Source: Pararhizobium sp. (GTDB lineage Bacteria > Pseudomonadota > Alphaproteobacteria > Rhizobiales > Rhizobiaceae). From it: DNA of 64,000 nt. Below are positions 8,720 through 17,930 of this stretch, in pieces. Location of the stretch: the NCBI GenBank assembly GCA_030655075.1, contig JAURWE010000142.1, positions 62,001 through 126,000 of the forward strand. The letters run 5' to 3'. The position numbers and the translations under genes are program-made. The number at the start of each line of letters is the position of its first letter. Position 1 is the first letter of the stretch. The notes under the pieces were generated by a model. That model worked only from the letters and a program-made list of their open reading frames with translations. It was not told the DNA's origin and made no database searches.

Positions 8720-8979
8720 CATCAGGTCCGGAAGGCTGGTGTTTGTGGGGATCGCCACAGAGATCTGCCGCAGCTGAGCGGCATCGATTGGCGTCGTGTT
8801 GCTGGTTTCTTCCACGAAACCGCAGCCGCCGTCAACACAAGGGCGGGATGGCGATATGGCGCAGGCACAGCGCCGCCTTCGGCCGGAACGAAAAACCCCA
8901 GCCAATCGCTCTCGGAACAACCTCCTGAAAACCGATGGACCGGGGCTCTAAATAGCGGGCCTGTGTGCGGCGCTGCGGC

Positions 8980-9348
8980 TTAGCGGCAGAGCTTGAGAAT
9001 GAAGTTTTCTGCCTCGAGAACGGCCGAGCCGACGGCTGCGATGCTGGCGGCATCGTCGATGCGCTCTTCAAGCGTTTCGGCCGCAGCCGAAACCGAGAAA
9101 GCACCGACGGCGCGCGCCGCACCCTTGAGCTTGTGGGCGGCGGCTATACGCAGATCCCGGTCGCCAGTGGCAAGGTCCTTCATTGCCTGGCGGGCCTGGC
9201 GGGCAAACATCTGCAGCACTTCCAGCTCAAGGACCTTGTCGCCCATCGTTTGTGTTGCCAGATGGACGAGATCGATGGGCCGTTCCTTGGACGGGCAGAT
9301 GCCGCCGAAGTTTTCGGGAGCTTCGAATGCGATTCTGAGAGCCGCCAT
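8980..9348 (-). CDS. Hpt (histidine phosphotransfer) domain protein
   Basis: A 122-residue single-domain Hpt protein. The motif AAHKLKGAARAVGA (phospho-accepting His at residue 72, then KG and GA) matches the HxxKGxA consensus, and an all-alpha flanking pattern supports a four-helix bundle. It has no kinase or receiver domain, so it should relay phosphate between separate partners. I start it at the ATG preceding AALRIAFEA, which has an AGGAT ribosome site; a longer frame is rich in Lys/Arg and lacks one. It is divergent from the GPR-like gene, and a CtrA box lies in the shared promoter region. Confidence 0.88.
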   Translation of the reverse strand: MAALRIAFEAPENFGGICPSKERPIDLVHLATQTMGDKVLELEVLQMFARQARQAMKDLATGDRDLRIAAAHKLKGAARAVGAFSVSAAAETLEERIDDAASIAAVGSAVLEAENFILKLCR

Positions 9349-9548
9349 TGGTGTTATCCTGTTTCTTTTTGACGTAACTGACTGTTTGACCGAAGACTGC
9401 TTCCTGCTGGCCTCGCCCTTTTTTACCTCGCGGCGCGGTCCTATCGGATTAAAACCGGGCGCAAAAAGGGCAGAAACTGCAGTTATGGTTAACAACGGAT
9501 AAACCGCGCCAGTTATTCGCTTTTTTTTGAAACGCCCGGACCGCGGCA

Positions 9549-9563
9549 TTAATAAATTGTTAA
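9549..9563. promoter_or_regulatory. Consensus CtrA binding site (TTAA-N7-TTAA)
   Basis: TTAA at 9549-9552 and TTAA at 9560-9563 are separated by exactly seven bases, the full consensus for the alphaproteobacterial cell-cycle regulator CtrA. A GATTC (GANTC, CcrM methylation site) follows 17 bases later. The position between a phosphorelay gene and a polar growth gene makes chance less likely, but binding is unproven. Confidence 0.55.
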
Positions 9564-9798
9564 ACTCCAAAGGATTGGGGATTCCAATTAATTGTAAGAA
9601 CTACGCTAATGTGTCACTACGATACGGTCGGAAATACCGTCCTGCCGCAAGGTGGGGCAATCCCGGTGGACAAGCCGGACTGCGGGACATCAGGTCTTAA
9701 TTGCGCCCGATGTTGCGCTGAAATGAAATGGTTGACGTCGAGTATTGCGTACCAAAGGCGCGCATGTCTTGCCGCACCGAACGGATACAGGCATTCCC

Positions 9799-9813
9799 CC
9801 GTAATATTTACGG
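9799..9813. promoter_or_regulatory. 15-base palindrome upstream of the GPR-like gene
   Basis: The arms CCGTAA and TTACGG flank TAT, 50 bases before the chosen ATG. It is a perfect inverted repeat and might be an operator or a small RNA hairpin. I do not recognise the regulator. Confidence 0.35.
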
Positions 9814-9862
9814 AAGGAAATGGCAGGCAATATCCGGCAATTTGGTAACGAGGCGTATCTGT

Positions 9863-12800
9863 ATGGCGATGAAGACCAACAACGAGTTGATTGACGACAA
9901 GGCCTTCCAGGCTCTGGAAGAAGCGCTCAAGATCGACTTCAACGAACTGGCGCCGGCAGCAAGCGACACAGCTTCCCTGAATCCGCCGGAGGACAAGATG
10001 TCTGAACCCGTTAGCCAGACGTCTCAGCCAGCCGAGACCGAGCAGGCCGTTCGCAAGGCACGCGCCGCAGAAAATGCGCGCAACCTCAGCCCGGAGCCCG
10101 CGCCCCGCGCGCCCTCCTTTGCACCCGCCAATGACGATTCCCGCAAGACGCCTGCCGCCATTCTGAAAACGCTCGACATTCGCTCCAGCCGGGTCAACCT
10201 GCGCCTTGCCGCCATCATCTCGCTCTGCTGGATCGTCGGCGGCCTTGGTGTCGCCAACCTTCTCTTCGGCCCTGCCATCTGGCAGATCAGCTCGATCAGC
10301 CAGATCGGCGCCATGCCGGGTGTCGTCGGAACGGCGATCTTCATCATTCTTCCGGTCTTCCTGTTCTTCGCCTTCGCGATCATGATTTCGCGCGCCCAGG
10401 AAATGCGCAATGCCGCCCGCTCGATGGCGGAGGTGGCGCTGCGTCTTGCCGAACCGGAAACCGCCGCATCCGAGCGGATCATGACCGTTGGCCAGGCCGT
10501 TCGCCGTGAAGTGTCCGCCATGAACGAGGGCATCGAGCGCACCATTGCCCGCGCCACCGAGCTGGAAACCCTTGTCCATTCCGAGGTCAACGCGCTGGAG
10601 CGCAGCTATTCGGACAACGAGATGCGCGTCCGCTCGCTGGTTCAGGAACTCGGCGTCGAGCGCGAAGCCATCATCAATCATGCCGAACGCGTGCGCTCCT
10701 CCATCCACGGCGCCCATGAGCAACTGCGCGAGGAACTGGGCACGGCCGGCGACGACATCGCCGCCCGGATCGCCACCTCAGGCGAAGCCTTCGCCTCATT
10801 GATCGACACCCGCGCCGCCATGCTGATGCAAAAATCCAACATCGCGACGCAGACGATCGGCTCGATGCTGACCAACCGCACCGACAATCTGGTCTCCTCG
10901 CTGACCGCTGCCGGCTATTCGCTCAGCAACGAATTCGACACCCGCCTCGAAACATTGGGCCAGACACTGACCAAGCGTGGACAGCACCTGCTCAGCCAGT
11001 TCGAAACCCGCGCCTCCTCGCTGGACGCCAGCACCGAAAAACTCAATGCTGCGCTGAACGAGCGCGCCCGTCAGCTGAACGAAACCCTGATCGCCCGCAC
11101 ACGCGACCTCAACGAAAGCCTGACGGTCGGCCAGCACGCCATCACCAACGGCCTTGAAGATGTCATTGGCTCGCTGAACGCCACGCTCGATGAAAAAGGC
11201 GCAAGCTTCCGCCACAGCCTGAAATCCAGCGCCGACGAAGCCATCATGGATCTCGACCTGCGCTCGGGCTTCTTCGAGGAAAAGCTGCAGACCACCGTCG
11301 GACATCTGGCAACGGCGTTCGATGCCCGCTTCCAGGAATTCGCCACCGCCTTCGACAAGCGCGCCGGAACACTTGATTCCAAGCTGATGGAAAGCCTCGC
11401 GCGCATCAACCAGACGGTTTCCGGCGGCTCGGAAGCGTTGGATGGTATCCTGTCGAGCAGCATCGAGCGCCTCGGCGCCACCCTGTCCGATCATGCCCTG
11501 ACGCTGGCCACGACGCTCGGCACCTCGCATGACTTCATCGAGGACACGCTCAGCACCCGCACGGCCGAACTCGGCGACGCCATCGGCTCGGCCCACAGCC
11601 GTATCGATCAGGTGCTCTCCGAGCGCTCCGGCGCCCTGCTCAGCGGCCTGAACCAGACGCAGGATCGTATCCAGCAAGGTTTTGTCGTCCGCGCCGATGC
11701 GCTTGAACAGGCTGTCGGCACCAGCGAACGCCGCCTGACCGAGACGCTGGAAACACGCAGCACCGCGATCATCGACGGACTTCTGACCGCCCAGACGCAA
11801 ATGGAGCAGACGCTCGCCAGCCGCGCCGACGAAATCACCAGCTCTATCGCCGCCAGCCACCACCGCATCGACAACACCCTGTCCGACCGGACCGCCGCCT
11901 TGGGCGCGATCCTCAACTCCGGCGCCGGCGCTATCGAACAGGCTGTCAGCCAGACGGCCGGCCGCATGGAAACCATGCTGGCCGAAAGCAACCGCCAGCT
12001 CGATGACACGCTCTCGGGCCAGATGCTCGGACTTGACTCCATCCTGTCGATCCGTTCGGCCGAAATCTCCGAAACCATGACGGCCCGGGCATCCGAGCTT
12101 GCCGAAACCATCAGCGGCCGCGCCGGCGAGATTGCCGACACGCTGTCGCTTCAGGCCATCACCATCGCCGACACCATGTCGGAACGGGTCACCCTGGTTG
12201 CCGAAAACCTGGCATCGAGCACAGCCAATGCAGCCGATACCATCGCCGGGCGCGCCAGCGGCATCGAGCAGGCGCTGGCAAACCGCGCCGCCGACATTGC
12301 CGATACGCTCTCGACCCGTCTCGAGACCATCGCCAATACGATGACCGGAAACTCCGCGCGCATCACCGAGACGATGAGCGCGCATGCCTCCGAAATTGCC
12401 GGAACCATGCTGCAGCGCTCCTCCGAGATCGCCGGCAATCTGGCCGACCGCGCCGCCGAACTGTCCGGCGCGCTATCATCGACCCATGACCAGATCCGTG
12501 CCACGCTTGACAACCGCGTCGACGCCATCAACCTCGCGCTCACCGATGGCCATGGCAAGATCGAGGAACTGCTGGCCGACCAGACCGTGACGCTCGCCAC
12601 CACGCTGGCCACCAGCGCCAGCATGCTGGAGATGACGCTCGAAGAGCGCCAGAGCGCCATCAGCCAGACAATCGACACCAGCAGCAACGCTCTCGACGAG
12701 CGCCTTCGCGCCAGCGCCGGCAGCATTGCCGGACAGCTCAGCGAAACCGCAGATCAGATCACCCGCGCAGCCGATACGTTCGGCGGCAAGATCGATGCGT

Positions 12801-15646
12801 CGCTCGGCAATCTCAGCGGCCGTTTCGAAGACACCGGCAACCAGATCGAAAGCAGCTTGGGCACGCTCGAATCGCGCATCCGCGACAGCGTCGGCAGCGT
12901 CGAGGACCTGGTCGATGCAGCAGGCCGCCGGATCGGCGACACCCTGTCCGAACGTGTTAGCGAACTCGACCGCGTCAGCCTTGCCGCCGCCGATCGCATC
13001 TCCGGTCAGCTCGAAGACGGCACCGGCCGCATCGAAGAGCGTTTCGGCACCATGGACCGCGCGCTCACCGTCGGTCTTGACAACGTCAACCGCACCATCA
13101 GCGACAAGGCCGCCTCTCTGGTCACCAGCCTGCGCAGCGCCGTCAGCGACACGACCCAGGAGATCGAAGCGGAAGCCCAGCGCACCGCCGCCCGTCTCGC
13201 CGGTGCCGGACAGGAATTCGCAGGCGCGCTTTCTGCCCGCAACGCCGAATTCGCCCGCTCCATGGAAGAACAGACCGGTGCACTCGTCGAGCGCATCGCC
13301 CAGACCGAAAGCCGTGTTGCAGGCCAGAACGCTCTGATGCAGCAGGGTCTGTCGGAGGTCGAAAGGGCACTCGAAGCGCGCGGCAGCGCCATCGTCGCCC
13401 GCATTACTGAAACCGAAACCCGCGTCGCCGGCCAGACCGCCATCATGCAGCAGAGCCTTTCGGACGTCGAAAAGGCGCTCGAGGCCCGGGGCAGCGCGAT
13501 TGTCGCCCGCATCGCCGAGACCGAAGGCCGCGTTGCCGGCCAGGCCTCCGCCCTTCAGGCTGGCCTTGCCGATATCGACAAGGCGCTCGAAGCCCGTGGC
13601 AGCGCCATCCGCACGGCGCTCGACGACCGCACCCGCGATCTGAACTCCATGCTGGCCAGCCGCTCGACCGAACTGTCGCGCCTGATCGAAGAACAGGCCC
13701 GCCCTGTGATCGAGCAGTATGCCGCCACCGGCCGCGAAGCCGTCGACCGCATCTCTGCGGTGACGCTGGATGGTGCCGAGCGCCTCAAGGCCCAGAACGC
13801 CGCTCTCGTCCAGGCCGTCAGCGCCCGCACCGGCGAAACGCTCAACGCCATCGCCACACGGGCAGAGGAAACTGCGACGGCGATGATGATGGTCGAAAAC
13901 CGTCTCCAGTCGACCGCAGGCAGCCTCATCGACCAGTTGGCCGTCAACAACCAGTCGATCTCCAGCACGATCGAAAATGCCGCCGCCCAGTTTGGCGCCA
14001 TGGATCAGCAGCTGGAATCGAGCACCGAACGCCTGTCGGAAACCGCAAACCGCGCCGCCGACATGCTTTCCACCTCGACCCGCCTGATCGAGGGCAAGGT
14101 CGACAAGCTGGCCGACATTTCCGGCAACACGCTGTCGCAGATCGGCGGTATCGTCGGCCGCTTCGAGGATCACTCCAAGGTTCTGAGCCAGGCCTCCGAT
14201 CTGCTGGGTGCGGCCCAGTCGAACCTTGCCAGCACGCTCAAGGAGCGCCAGGACGCGCTGCGCACGCTGTCGGTCGATCTCGTCCGCCGCTCGGAAGAAA
14301 TCGAGAACACGATGCGCGGCCTCGAAGCCATCGTCGACACGACCTTTGCCCGCGCCGAAGAACGCTCCGGCGAAGTCGCCGGCAACCTGCGCACCGGTAT
14401 CGAAACATCCTTCGCCGATGTCGGCCGCATCCTGTCCGAAACAGAGAAGCGGGCCGACAATGCCGCCAATACCATGCGCTCCGCCCTCAGCAAGGCCGGC
14501 GACGAGGCCAGCGCCTCCGTCGAGAGCGCCTTCGTGCATGCCGAACAGCGTGCACTCGAAGTTGCCGGACGCCTGCGCACCGGCGTCGGCGCCTCGCTGA
14601 GCGACGTCGAACGCCTGCTCGAAGAGACCGGCAAGAAGTCCGATGCGGCCGCCCTGCAGATGCGCGATGCGCTGCGCCAGGCCGTCGAGGACGCCATCGG
14701 CAAGTTCACCGGCGCCACCGACGAAATCCGCCGCTCGGCCAACGAGATCCGCAAGGAACTCGACATGACCCGCTCGGAACTGAAACGCGGTGCCTTCGAC
14801 CTGCCGGAAGAAGCCAAGGAAAACGCCGCCGCCATGCGCCGCGCCGTCACCGAGCAGATCAAGGCGCTGCAGGACCTGTCCGACATCGTCGGCCGCTCCT
14901 CGACGCAGCTTGAAGTCTCCCAGCCGGTCATCCGCCAGCAGCCCGTCGTGCAGACGCCGACCGCTGTCGCCACGCCGGTTCGCGAACAGGTCCGTGAAGC
15001 GATCGTTCAGCAGCAGCCTGCCCTCGCCCAGCCTCGGGCCGAAGAGCCTGCCCTGCGCGGCAGCCTCGGCCTCGAACGGGCAGCCGTTCCGGTCCAGCGC
15101 CCGGTCGCCGAAGATCAGACGGCAGAGCGCCGTGGCGACGACAGCGCCTGGATGCGCGACCTTCTGCGCGGCGCATCACGCGATGAAGCCCAGCCAGCTG
15201 TTATCCAGCCGGCAGCCCAGCAGCGCGCCGCCGAAACACAGCAGACCCGCCCGGCCGAAGGCCAGCCGCAGGCCCGCGCCACGGAGAGCCGCAACCCGCG
15301 CCATGTGGTCGAATCGCTAAACTCTCTGTCGGTCGATATCGCCCGCGCCATCGACCATGATGCCTCGGTCGATCTCTGGCGCCGCTACCAGCGCGGCGAA
15401 CGCGACGTCTTCACCCGCAGGCTCTACACGTTGAAAGGCCAGCAGACCTTTGATGAGATCAAGCGCAAATACGACCGCGAACCGGAATTCCGCACCGCCG
15501 TCGACCGCTACATCAACGATTTCGAAAAACTGCTGGCGGACGTCGCACGCAACGACCGCGACAAGATGATGACCCAGACCTACCTGACCTCGGACACCGG
15601 CAAGGTCTACACGATGCTGGCCCACGCCGCTGGCCGCTTCAACTGA
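9863..15646 (+). CDS. Growth pole ring (GPR)-like giant apolipoprotein-type coiled-coil membrane protein
   Basis: A 1927-residue protein, the longest in the window. Residues 1-110 are disordered and acidic; two transmembrane helices follow at about 113-138 and 150-178; then comes a rod of some 1500 residues made of 11-residue amphipathic repeats (for example RASELAETISG, RAGEIADTLSL, QAITIADTMSE from 12086) of the apolipoprotein A1/A4/E type. A Gln/Pro-rich linker (about 1690-1800) precedes a conserved globular C-terminus. Size, topology and repeats match GPR of Agrobacterium tumefaciens (about 2100 residues), which forms a ring at the growing pole and is needed for unipolar growth. Three nearly identical 36-residue repeats occur at 13286-13609. 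The ATG at 9863 follows ACGAGG; the open frame extends further upstream without a ribosome site. Confidence 0.85.
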   Translation: MAMKTNNELIDDKAFQALEEALKIDFNELAPAASDTASLNPPEDKMSEPVSQTSQPAETEQAVRKARAAENARNLSPEPAPRAPSFAPANDDSRKTPAAILKTLDIRSSRVNLRLAAIISLCWIVGGLGVANLLFGPAIWQISSISQIGAMPGVVGTAIFIILPVFLFFAFAIMISRAQEMRNAARSMAEVALRLAEPETAASERIMTVGQAVRREVSAMNEGIERTIARATELETLVHSEVNALERSYSDNEMRVRSLVQELGVEREAIINHAERVRSSIHGAHEQLREELGTAGDDIAARIATSGEAFASLIDTRAAMLMQKSNIATQTIGSMLTNRTDNLVSSLTAAGYSLSNEFDTRLETLGQTLTKRGQHLLSQFETRASSLDASTEKLNAALNERARQLNETLIARTRDLNESLTVGQHAITNGLEDVIGSLNATLDEKGASFRHSLKSSADEAIMDLDLRSGFFEEKLQTTVGHLATAFDARFQEFATAFDKRAGTLDSKLMESLARINQTVSGGSEALDGILSSSIERLGATLSDHALTLATTLGTSHDFIEDTLSTRTAELGDAIGSAHSRIDQVLSERSGALLSGLNQTQDRIQQGFVVRADALEQAVGTSERRLTETLETRSTAIIDGLLTAQTQMEQTLASRADEITSSIAASHHRIDNTLSDRTAALGAILNSGAGAIEQAVSQTAGRMETMLAESNRQLDDTLSGQMLGLDSILSIRSAEISETMTARASELAETISGRAGEIADTLSLQAITIADTMSERVTLVAENLASSTANAADTIAGRASGIEQALANRAADIADTLSTRLETIANTMTGNSARITETMSAHASEIAGTMLQRSSEIAGNLADRAAELSGALSSTHDQIRATLDNRVDAINLALTDGHGKIEELLADQTVTLATTLATSASMLEMTLEERQSAISQTIDTSSNALDERLRASAGSIAGQLSETADQITRAADTFGGKIDASLGNLSGRFEDTGNQIESSLGTLESRIRDSVGSVEDLVDAAGRRIGDTLSERVSELDRVSLAAADRISGQLEDGTGRIEERFGTMDRALTVGLDNVNRTISDKAASLVTSLRSAVSDTTQEIEAEAQRTAARLAGAGQEFAGALSARNAEFARSMEEQTGALVERIAQTESRVAGQNALMQQGLSEVERALEARGSAIVARITETETRVAGQTAIMQQSLSDVEKALEARGSAIVARIAETEGRVAGQASALQAGLADIDKALEARGSAIRTALDDRTRDLNSMLASRSTELSRLIEEQARPVIEQYAATGREAVDRISAVTLDGAERLKAQNAALVQAVSARTGETLNAIATRAEETATAMMMVENRLQSTAGSLIDQLAVNNQSISSTIENAAAQFGAMDQQLESSTERLSETANRAADMLSTSTRLIEGKVDKLADISGNTLSQIGGIVGRFEDHSKVLSQASDLLGAAQSNLASTLKERQDALRTLSVDLVRRSEEIENTMRGLEAIVDTTFARAEERSGEVAGNLRTGIETSFADVGRILSETEKRADNAANTMRSALSKAGDEASASVESAFVHAEQRALEVAGRLRTGVGASLSDVERLLEETGKKSDAAALQMRDALRQAVEDAIGKFTGATDEIRRSANEIRKELDMTRSELKRGAFDLPEEAKENAAAMRRAVTEQIKALQDLSDIVGRSSTQLEVSQPVIRQQPVVQTPTAVATPVREQVREAIVQQQPALAQPRAEEPALRGSLGLERAAVPVQRPVAEDQTAERRGDDSAWMRDLLRGASRDEAQPAVIQPAAQQRAAETQQTRPAEGQPQARATESRNPRHVVESLNSLSVDIARAIDHDASVDLWRRYQRGERDVFTRRLYTLKGQQTFDEIKRKYDREPEFRTAVDRYINDFEKLLADVARNDRDKMMTQTYLTSDTGKVYTMLAHAAGRFN
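13286..13609 (+). repeat. Three tandem 108-bp repeats inside the GPR-like gene
   Basis: Units 13286-13393, 13394-13501 and 13502-13609 each encode 36 residues of the form VxRIxxTExRVAGQ...ALEARGSAI. They are in frame and far more alike than the 11-residue repeats around them, suggesting recent expansion by unequal recombination or slippage. Confidence 0.8.
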
Positions 15647-15687
15647 AGCAGCCGCATGTCTGGTCCGTAGATCGCTTAGGATTCCCT

Positions 15688-15720
15688 CTCCCTGTTGGTG
15701 AAAACCGGCAGGGAGGGTTC
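15688..15720 (+). terminator. Hairpin terminator after the GPR-like gene
   Basis: CTCCCTG (15688-15694) pairs with CAGGGAG (15709-15715), continued by TTGGT/ACCGG around a GAAA tetraloop. The tail GGTTCGTTTGT is only moderately T-rich. Confidence 0.55.
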
Positions 15721-15774
15721 GTTTGTCGGGAAGAGCGTTATGCGACCTGGCGTATTAAGCGGCCACGAAACAGC

Positions 15775-15802
15775 AAAAAGCCGCCCAAACCGGCGGCTTT
15801 TT
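15775..15802. terminator. Bidirectional intrinsic terminator
   Basis: AAAAAGCCGCC (15775-15785) and GGCGGCTTTTT (15792-15802) form a perfect 11-bp stem around six bases. It lies between the convergent GPR-like gene and the mla operon and has A/T tracts for both directions. Confidence 0.85.
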
Positions 15803-15830
15803 CAGTCTCTAGAATCTCAATAAAAACCGA

Positions 15831-16436
15831 TCAGATTGCCTTCAGCGTCCAGCCGACAATCTCCTCGGTCACGACAGAGGACGCCTGATCAAGGGCTTTG
15901 ACGAAACTGGCGTTCGACGAGCCCGACACCGGCACCGTGGCGCGGAAGACCTTCTGGGCGCGCACGGAACCGTTGCGGTCGTTGAGCACTTTCACGCCGA
16001 TCTCGACCACGGCCCGGTCGGCGCCGCCAGCGGTGATCTCGAAGGCCCGGATTTCGCTGATGATCTGATAGTCGATCGCCAGACCCTGCCCCGGCTTGCC
16101 GACGCCGCCGACCTTGCCGCTGTTCTCGAACGCTTCCACCAGCTTCGACTGGTACATGCGCGGCAAGCGGTCGCTCCACTGCGAGCCAGCCAGATACTGA
16201 ATTTCGGAAGCGGACGGACGGATCACCACCTGCTCGCTGTCCAGCGCCTTCAGCGCCGTTGGTTCCGGCACCAGGATCTGGCGGCTGGTCGCAGCCGGGC
16301 CTTCAACGACCGGTGCGGCCGTCAAGCCGAACGTATCGTTCTTGGCGCCGCCGCCGCAGCCCGAAAGAGTAAGCGCCATTGTCGACACGGCAAGAAGACC
16401 GCAGGTCCGGAAACTAAACGCGTGCAGAAAACTCAT
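15831..16436 (-). CDS. ABC-type transport auxiliary lipoprotein of the Mla operon (PqiC/DUF330 type)
   Basis: A 201-residue lipoprotein: signal peptide with lipobox LTLSGC (Cys near residue 27), then an alpha/beta domain with IDYQIISEIRAFEI and VFRATVPV segments seen in the PqiC/YmbA-like auxiliary lipoproteins that accompany MCE transporters. It should sit in the periplasm on the outer or inner membrane and help lipid transfer. The ATG at 16436 has AAAGGG six bases upstream; an ATG two codons earlier is too close to it. It is the last gene of the mlaE-mlaF-mlaD cluster, 31 bases after mlaD. Confidence 0.85.
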   Translation of the reverse strand: MSFLHAFSFRTCGLLAVSTMALTLSGCGGGAKNDTFGLTAAPVVEGPAATSRQILVPEPTALKALDSEQVVIRPSASEIQYLAGSQWSDRLPRMYQSKLVEAFENSGKVGGVGKPGQGLAIDYQIISEIRAFEITAGGADRAVVEIGVKVLNDRNGSVRAQKVFRATVPVSGSSNASFVKALDQASSVVTEEIVGWTLKAI

Positions 16437-16467
16437 GACCATCCCTTTGCCCGGGCAACATTGCCCG

Positions 16468-17838
16468 TCACCGCCGTGTGCGGCCGTCATATTGTTTGAC
16501 CGTCTCGCCACCAAAAAGAAGGCGTTGCGGATTTTTATCAAAATTCGAAATCGTTTGGTCGAGGCTCTGCACCGTGCGGCGCGTATCGTCCACCAGGGCC
16601 TGCACATCGCGCAGACCGGTGCTGGAAAAGCGCTGCAGATTGTCGGCGATCGGCCCGATCCGCGCATTGACGTTGTCGGCAACATTGCGGAACGAGGCAA
16701 GTGTGTTGCGAACATCCTCAGACAGCGATTCCGCGTCCGTATCGCCGAGGAACCCGTCGACTTTGGCCAAGACACCATCGACCCGCGTCGAGGCTGCATT
16801 CAGCTTGTTGGCCATTTGGGTGACGTCAGTGATCACCTGGTCGATGTCCTTCTGCCGCTTGCCGATATTGTCGGCCACGCCTTTGATCGAGGCGATCGCC
16901 TGGCGCGCATCGGAACTCGCCTCGGAAATATCCGTCACGGTCATGCCGACCTTCTGCGTGTCGATCGCCGCCATCAGCGTGTCGATCTTGTCGAGCGTCT
17001 GGGTCGCGTTCTTGCCGAACTGGTTGTAGGTCTCGGCGGTTTCCTTGAAGGTGGTGATCGTGTCCGACACGTTGGCGGAGGCTGCCGCCAGATCGTTGCT
17101 CATGGTCTCGACATTGCCGAGAATGGTCTCGATCTTCTTCGGATCGACCGCCTTGACCAGGCCGTCGGCCGCTGCCAGCGTCGAATCAAGCCGGCCCGAC
17201 AGGCCGTTGATCGTGCCCGAGAGATCACTGACGCTTTTCAGGAACGTGTCGATGCCCTCGGCATTGTTGGTCAGCGCCTGCGAGAATTTCTCCGCATTGA
17301 CGATCGTCTGGGTCAACGGCCCGCGCACGTCGGTGACGAAGCCTTCGATATCGGCGATCGCCGCATTCGCCCGGTCGAGAATCTGGTCAGCCGTCGACAA
17401 GAGGCTGGTAACGCTCGACTGGTCGGCCTGCAGTGTCGCCTGGCCTTCGGTCTCGAACGCTTTCCTAAGGATATTCTCCTCACCCTTGTTGCCGCCGCTG
17501 AGTTCGATATAGGCAGCACCCGTCAAGCCCTGAACTTCCAGCGTCGCCTTGGTGGATTGCACCACCGGCGCATCGACGGACACTTCGGTGACGGCGATAG
17601 AGAAGCGTGGATCGGCGGAATTGATCGCCAGATTGCGCACGGTGCCGACCGGAATGCCGTTGAAGCGCACCGGCGAACCGACACTCAACCCGTTTGCAGA
17701 GCCCGGAATGCTGATCACCAGTTCGGCCATTTGGCCGGTGCGGCCGAAAGACGACATCCAGTAGACGAAGCCGAACGCCGCCGCCATGACAAGCACGGTG
17801 AAAAATCCGACGATCGCGTAATTCGCTTTGGTTTCCAT
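16468..17838 (-). CDS. mlaD: MlaD-family MCE protein
   Basis: A 456-residue periplasmic substrate-binding subunit with one N-terminal transmembrane helix (residues 7-28), one MCE domain (about 35-115, with GLSVGSPVRFNGIPVG), and a long helical C-terminal region (about 140-440) with recurrent ILDRANAAI-like heptads that could form the hydrophobic tunnel or needle seen in larger MCE assemblies. It is much longer than E. coli MlaD (183 residues), as is common in rhizobia. It probably moves phospholipids between membranes with MlaE and MlaF. Confidence 0.9.
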   Translation of the reverse strand: METKANYAIVGFFTVLVMAAAFGFVYWMSSFGRTGQMAELVISIPGSANGLSVGSPVRFNGIPVGTVRNLAINSADPRFSIAVTEVSVDAPVVQSTKATLEVQGLTGAAYIELSGGNKGEENILRKAFETEGQATLQADQSSVTSLLSTADQILDRANAAIADIEGFVTDVRGPLTQTIVNAEKFSQALTNNAEGIDTFLKSVSDLSGTINGLSGRLDSTLAAADGLVKAVDPKKIETILGNVETMSNDLAAASANVSDTITTFKETAETYNQFGKNATQTLDKIDTLMAAIDTQKVGMTVTDISEASSDARQAIASIKGVADNIGKRQKDIDQVITDVTQMANKLNAASTRVDGVLAKVDGFLGDTDAESLSEDVRNTLASFRNVADNVNARIGPIADNLQRFSSTGLRDVQALVDDTRRTVQSLDQTISNFDKNPQRLLFGGETVKQYDGRTRR

Positions 17839-17930
17839 CTGTCCCGATTACCTTTGCAGCCCCGGCATGCCGGTTCCGGCCGCAAATTTCCTGAATATGC
17901 CTTTCGGCACGTGCGAGACGATAGAAACCA

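Larger units (their letters stand above)
9349..9862. other. Divergent promoter region between hpt and the GPR-like gene
   Basis: This 514-base gap has no convincing gene. It holds a consensus CtrA box (9549-9563), a GANTC methylation site (9580-9584) and a 15-base palindrome (9799-9813). The hpt side has AT-rich promoter-like sequence around 9540-9600. The long leader on the GPR side (about 200 bases) is GC-rich and could fold, but I recognise no riboswitch. Confidence 0.6.

Noticed and set aside
10796..14539. Very long open frames antisense to the GPR-like gene (10796-12385 and 12476-14539)
   Set aside because: They mirror the repetitive GC-rich coding strand, have Gly/Ala/Arg-rich low-information products and no ribosome sites; they are artefacts of high GC and repeats.
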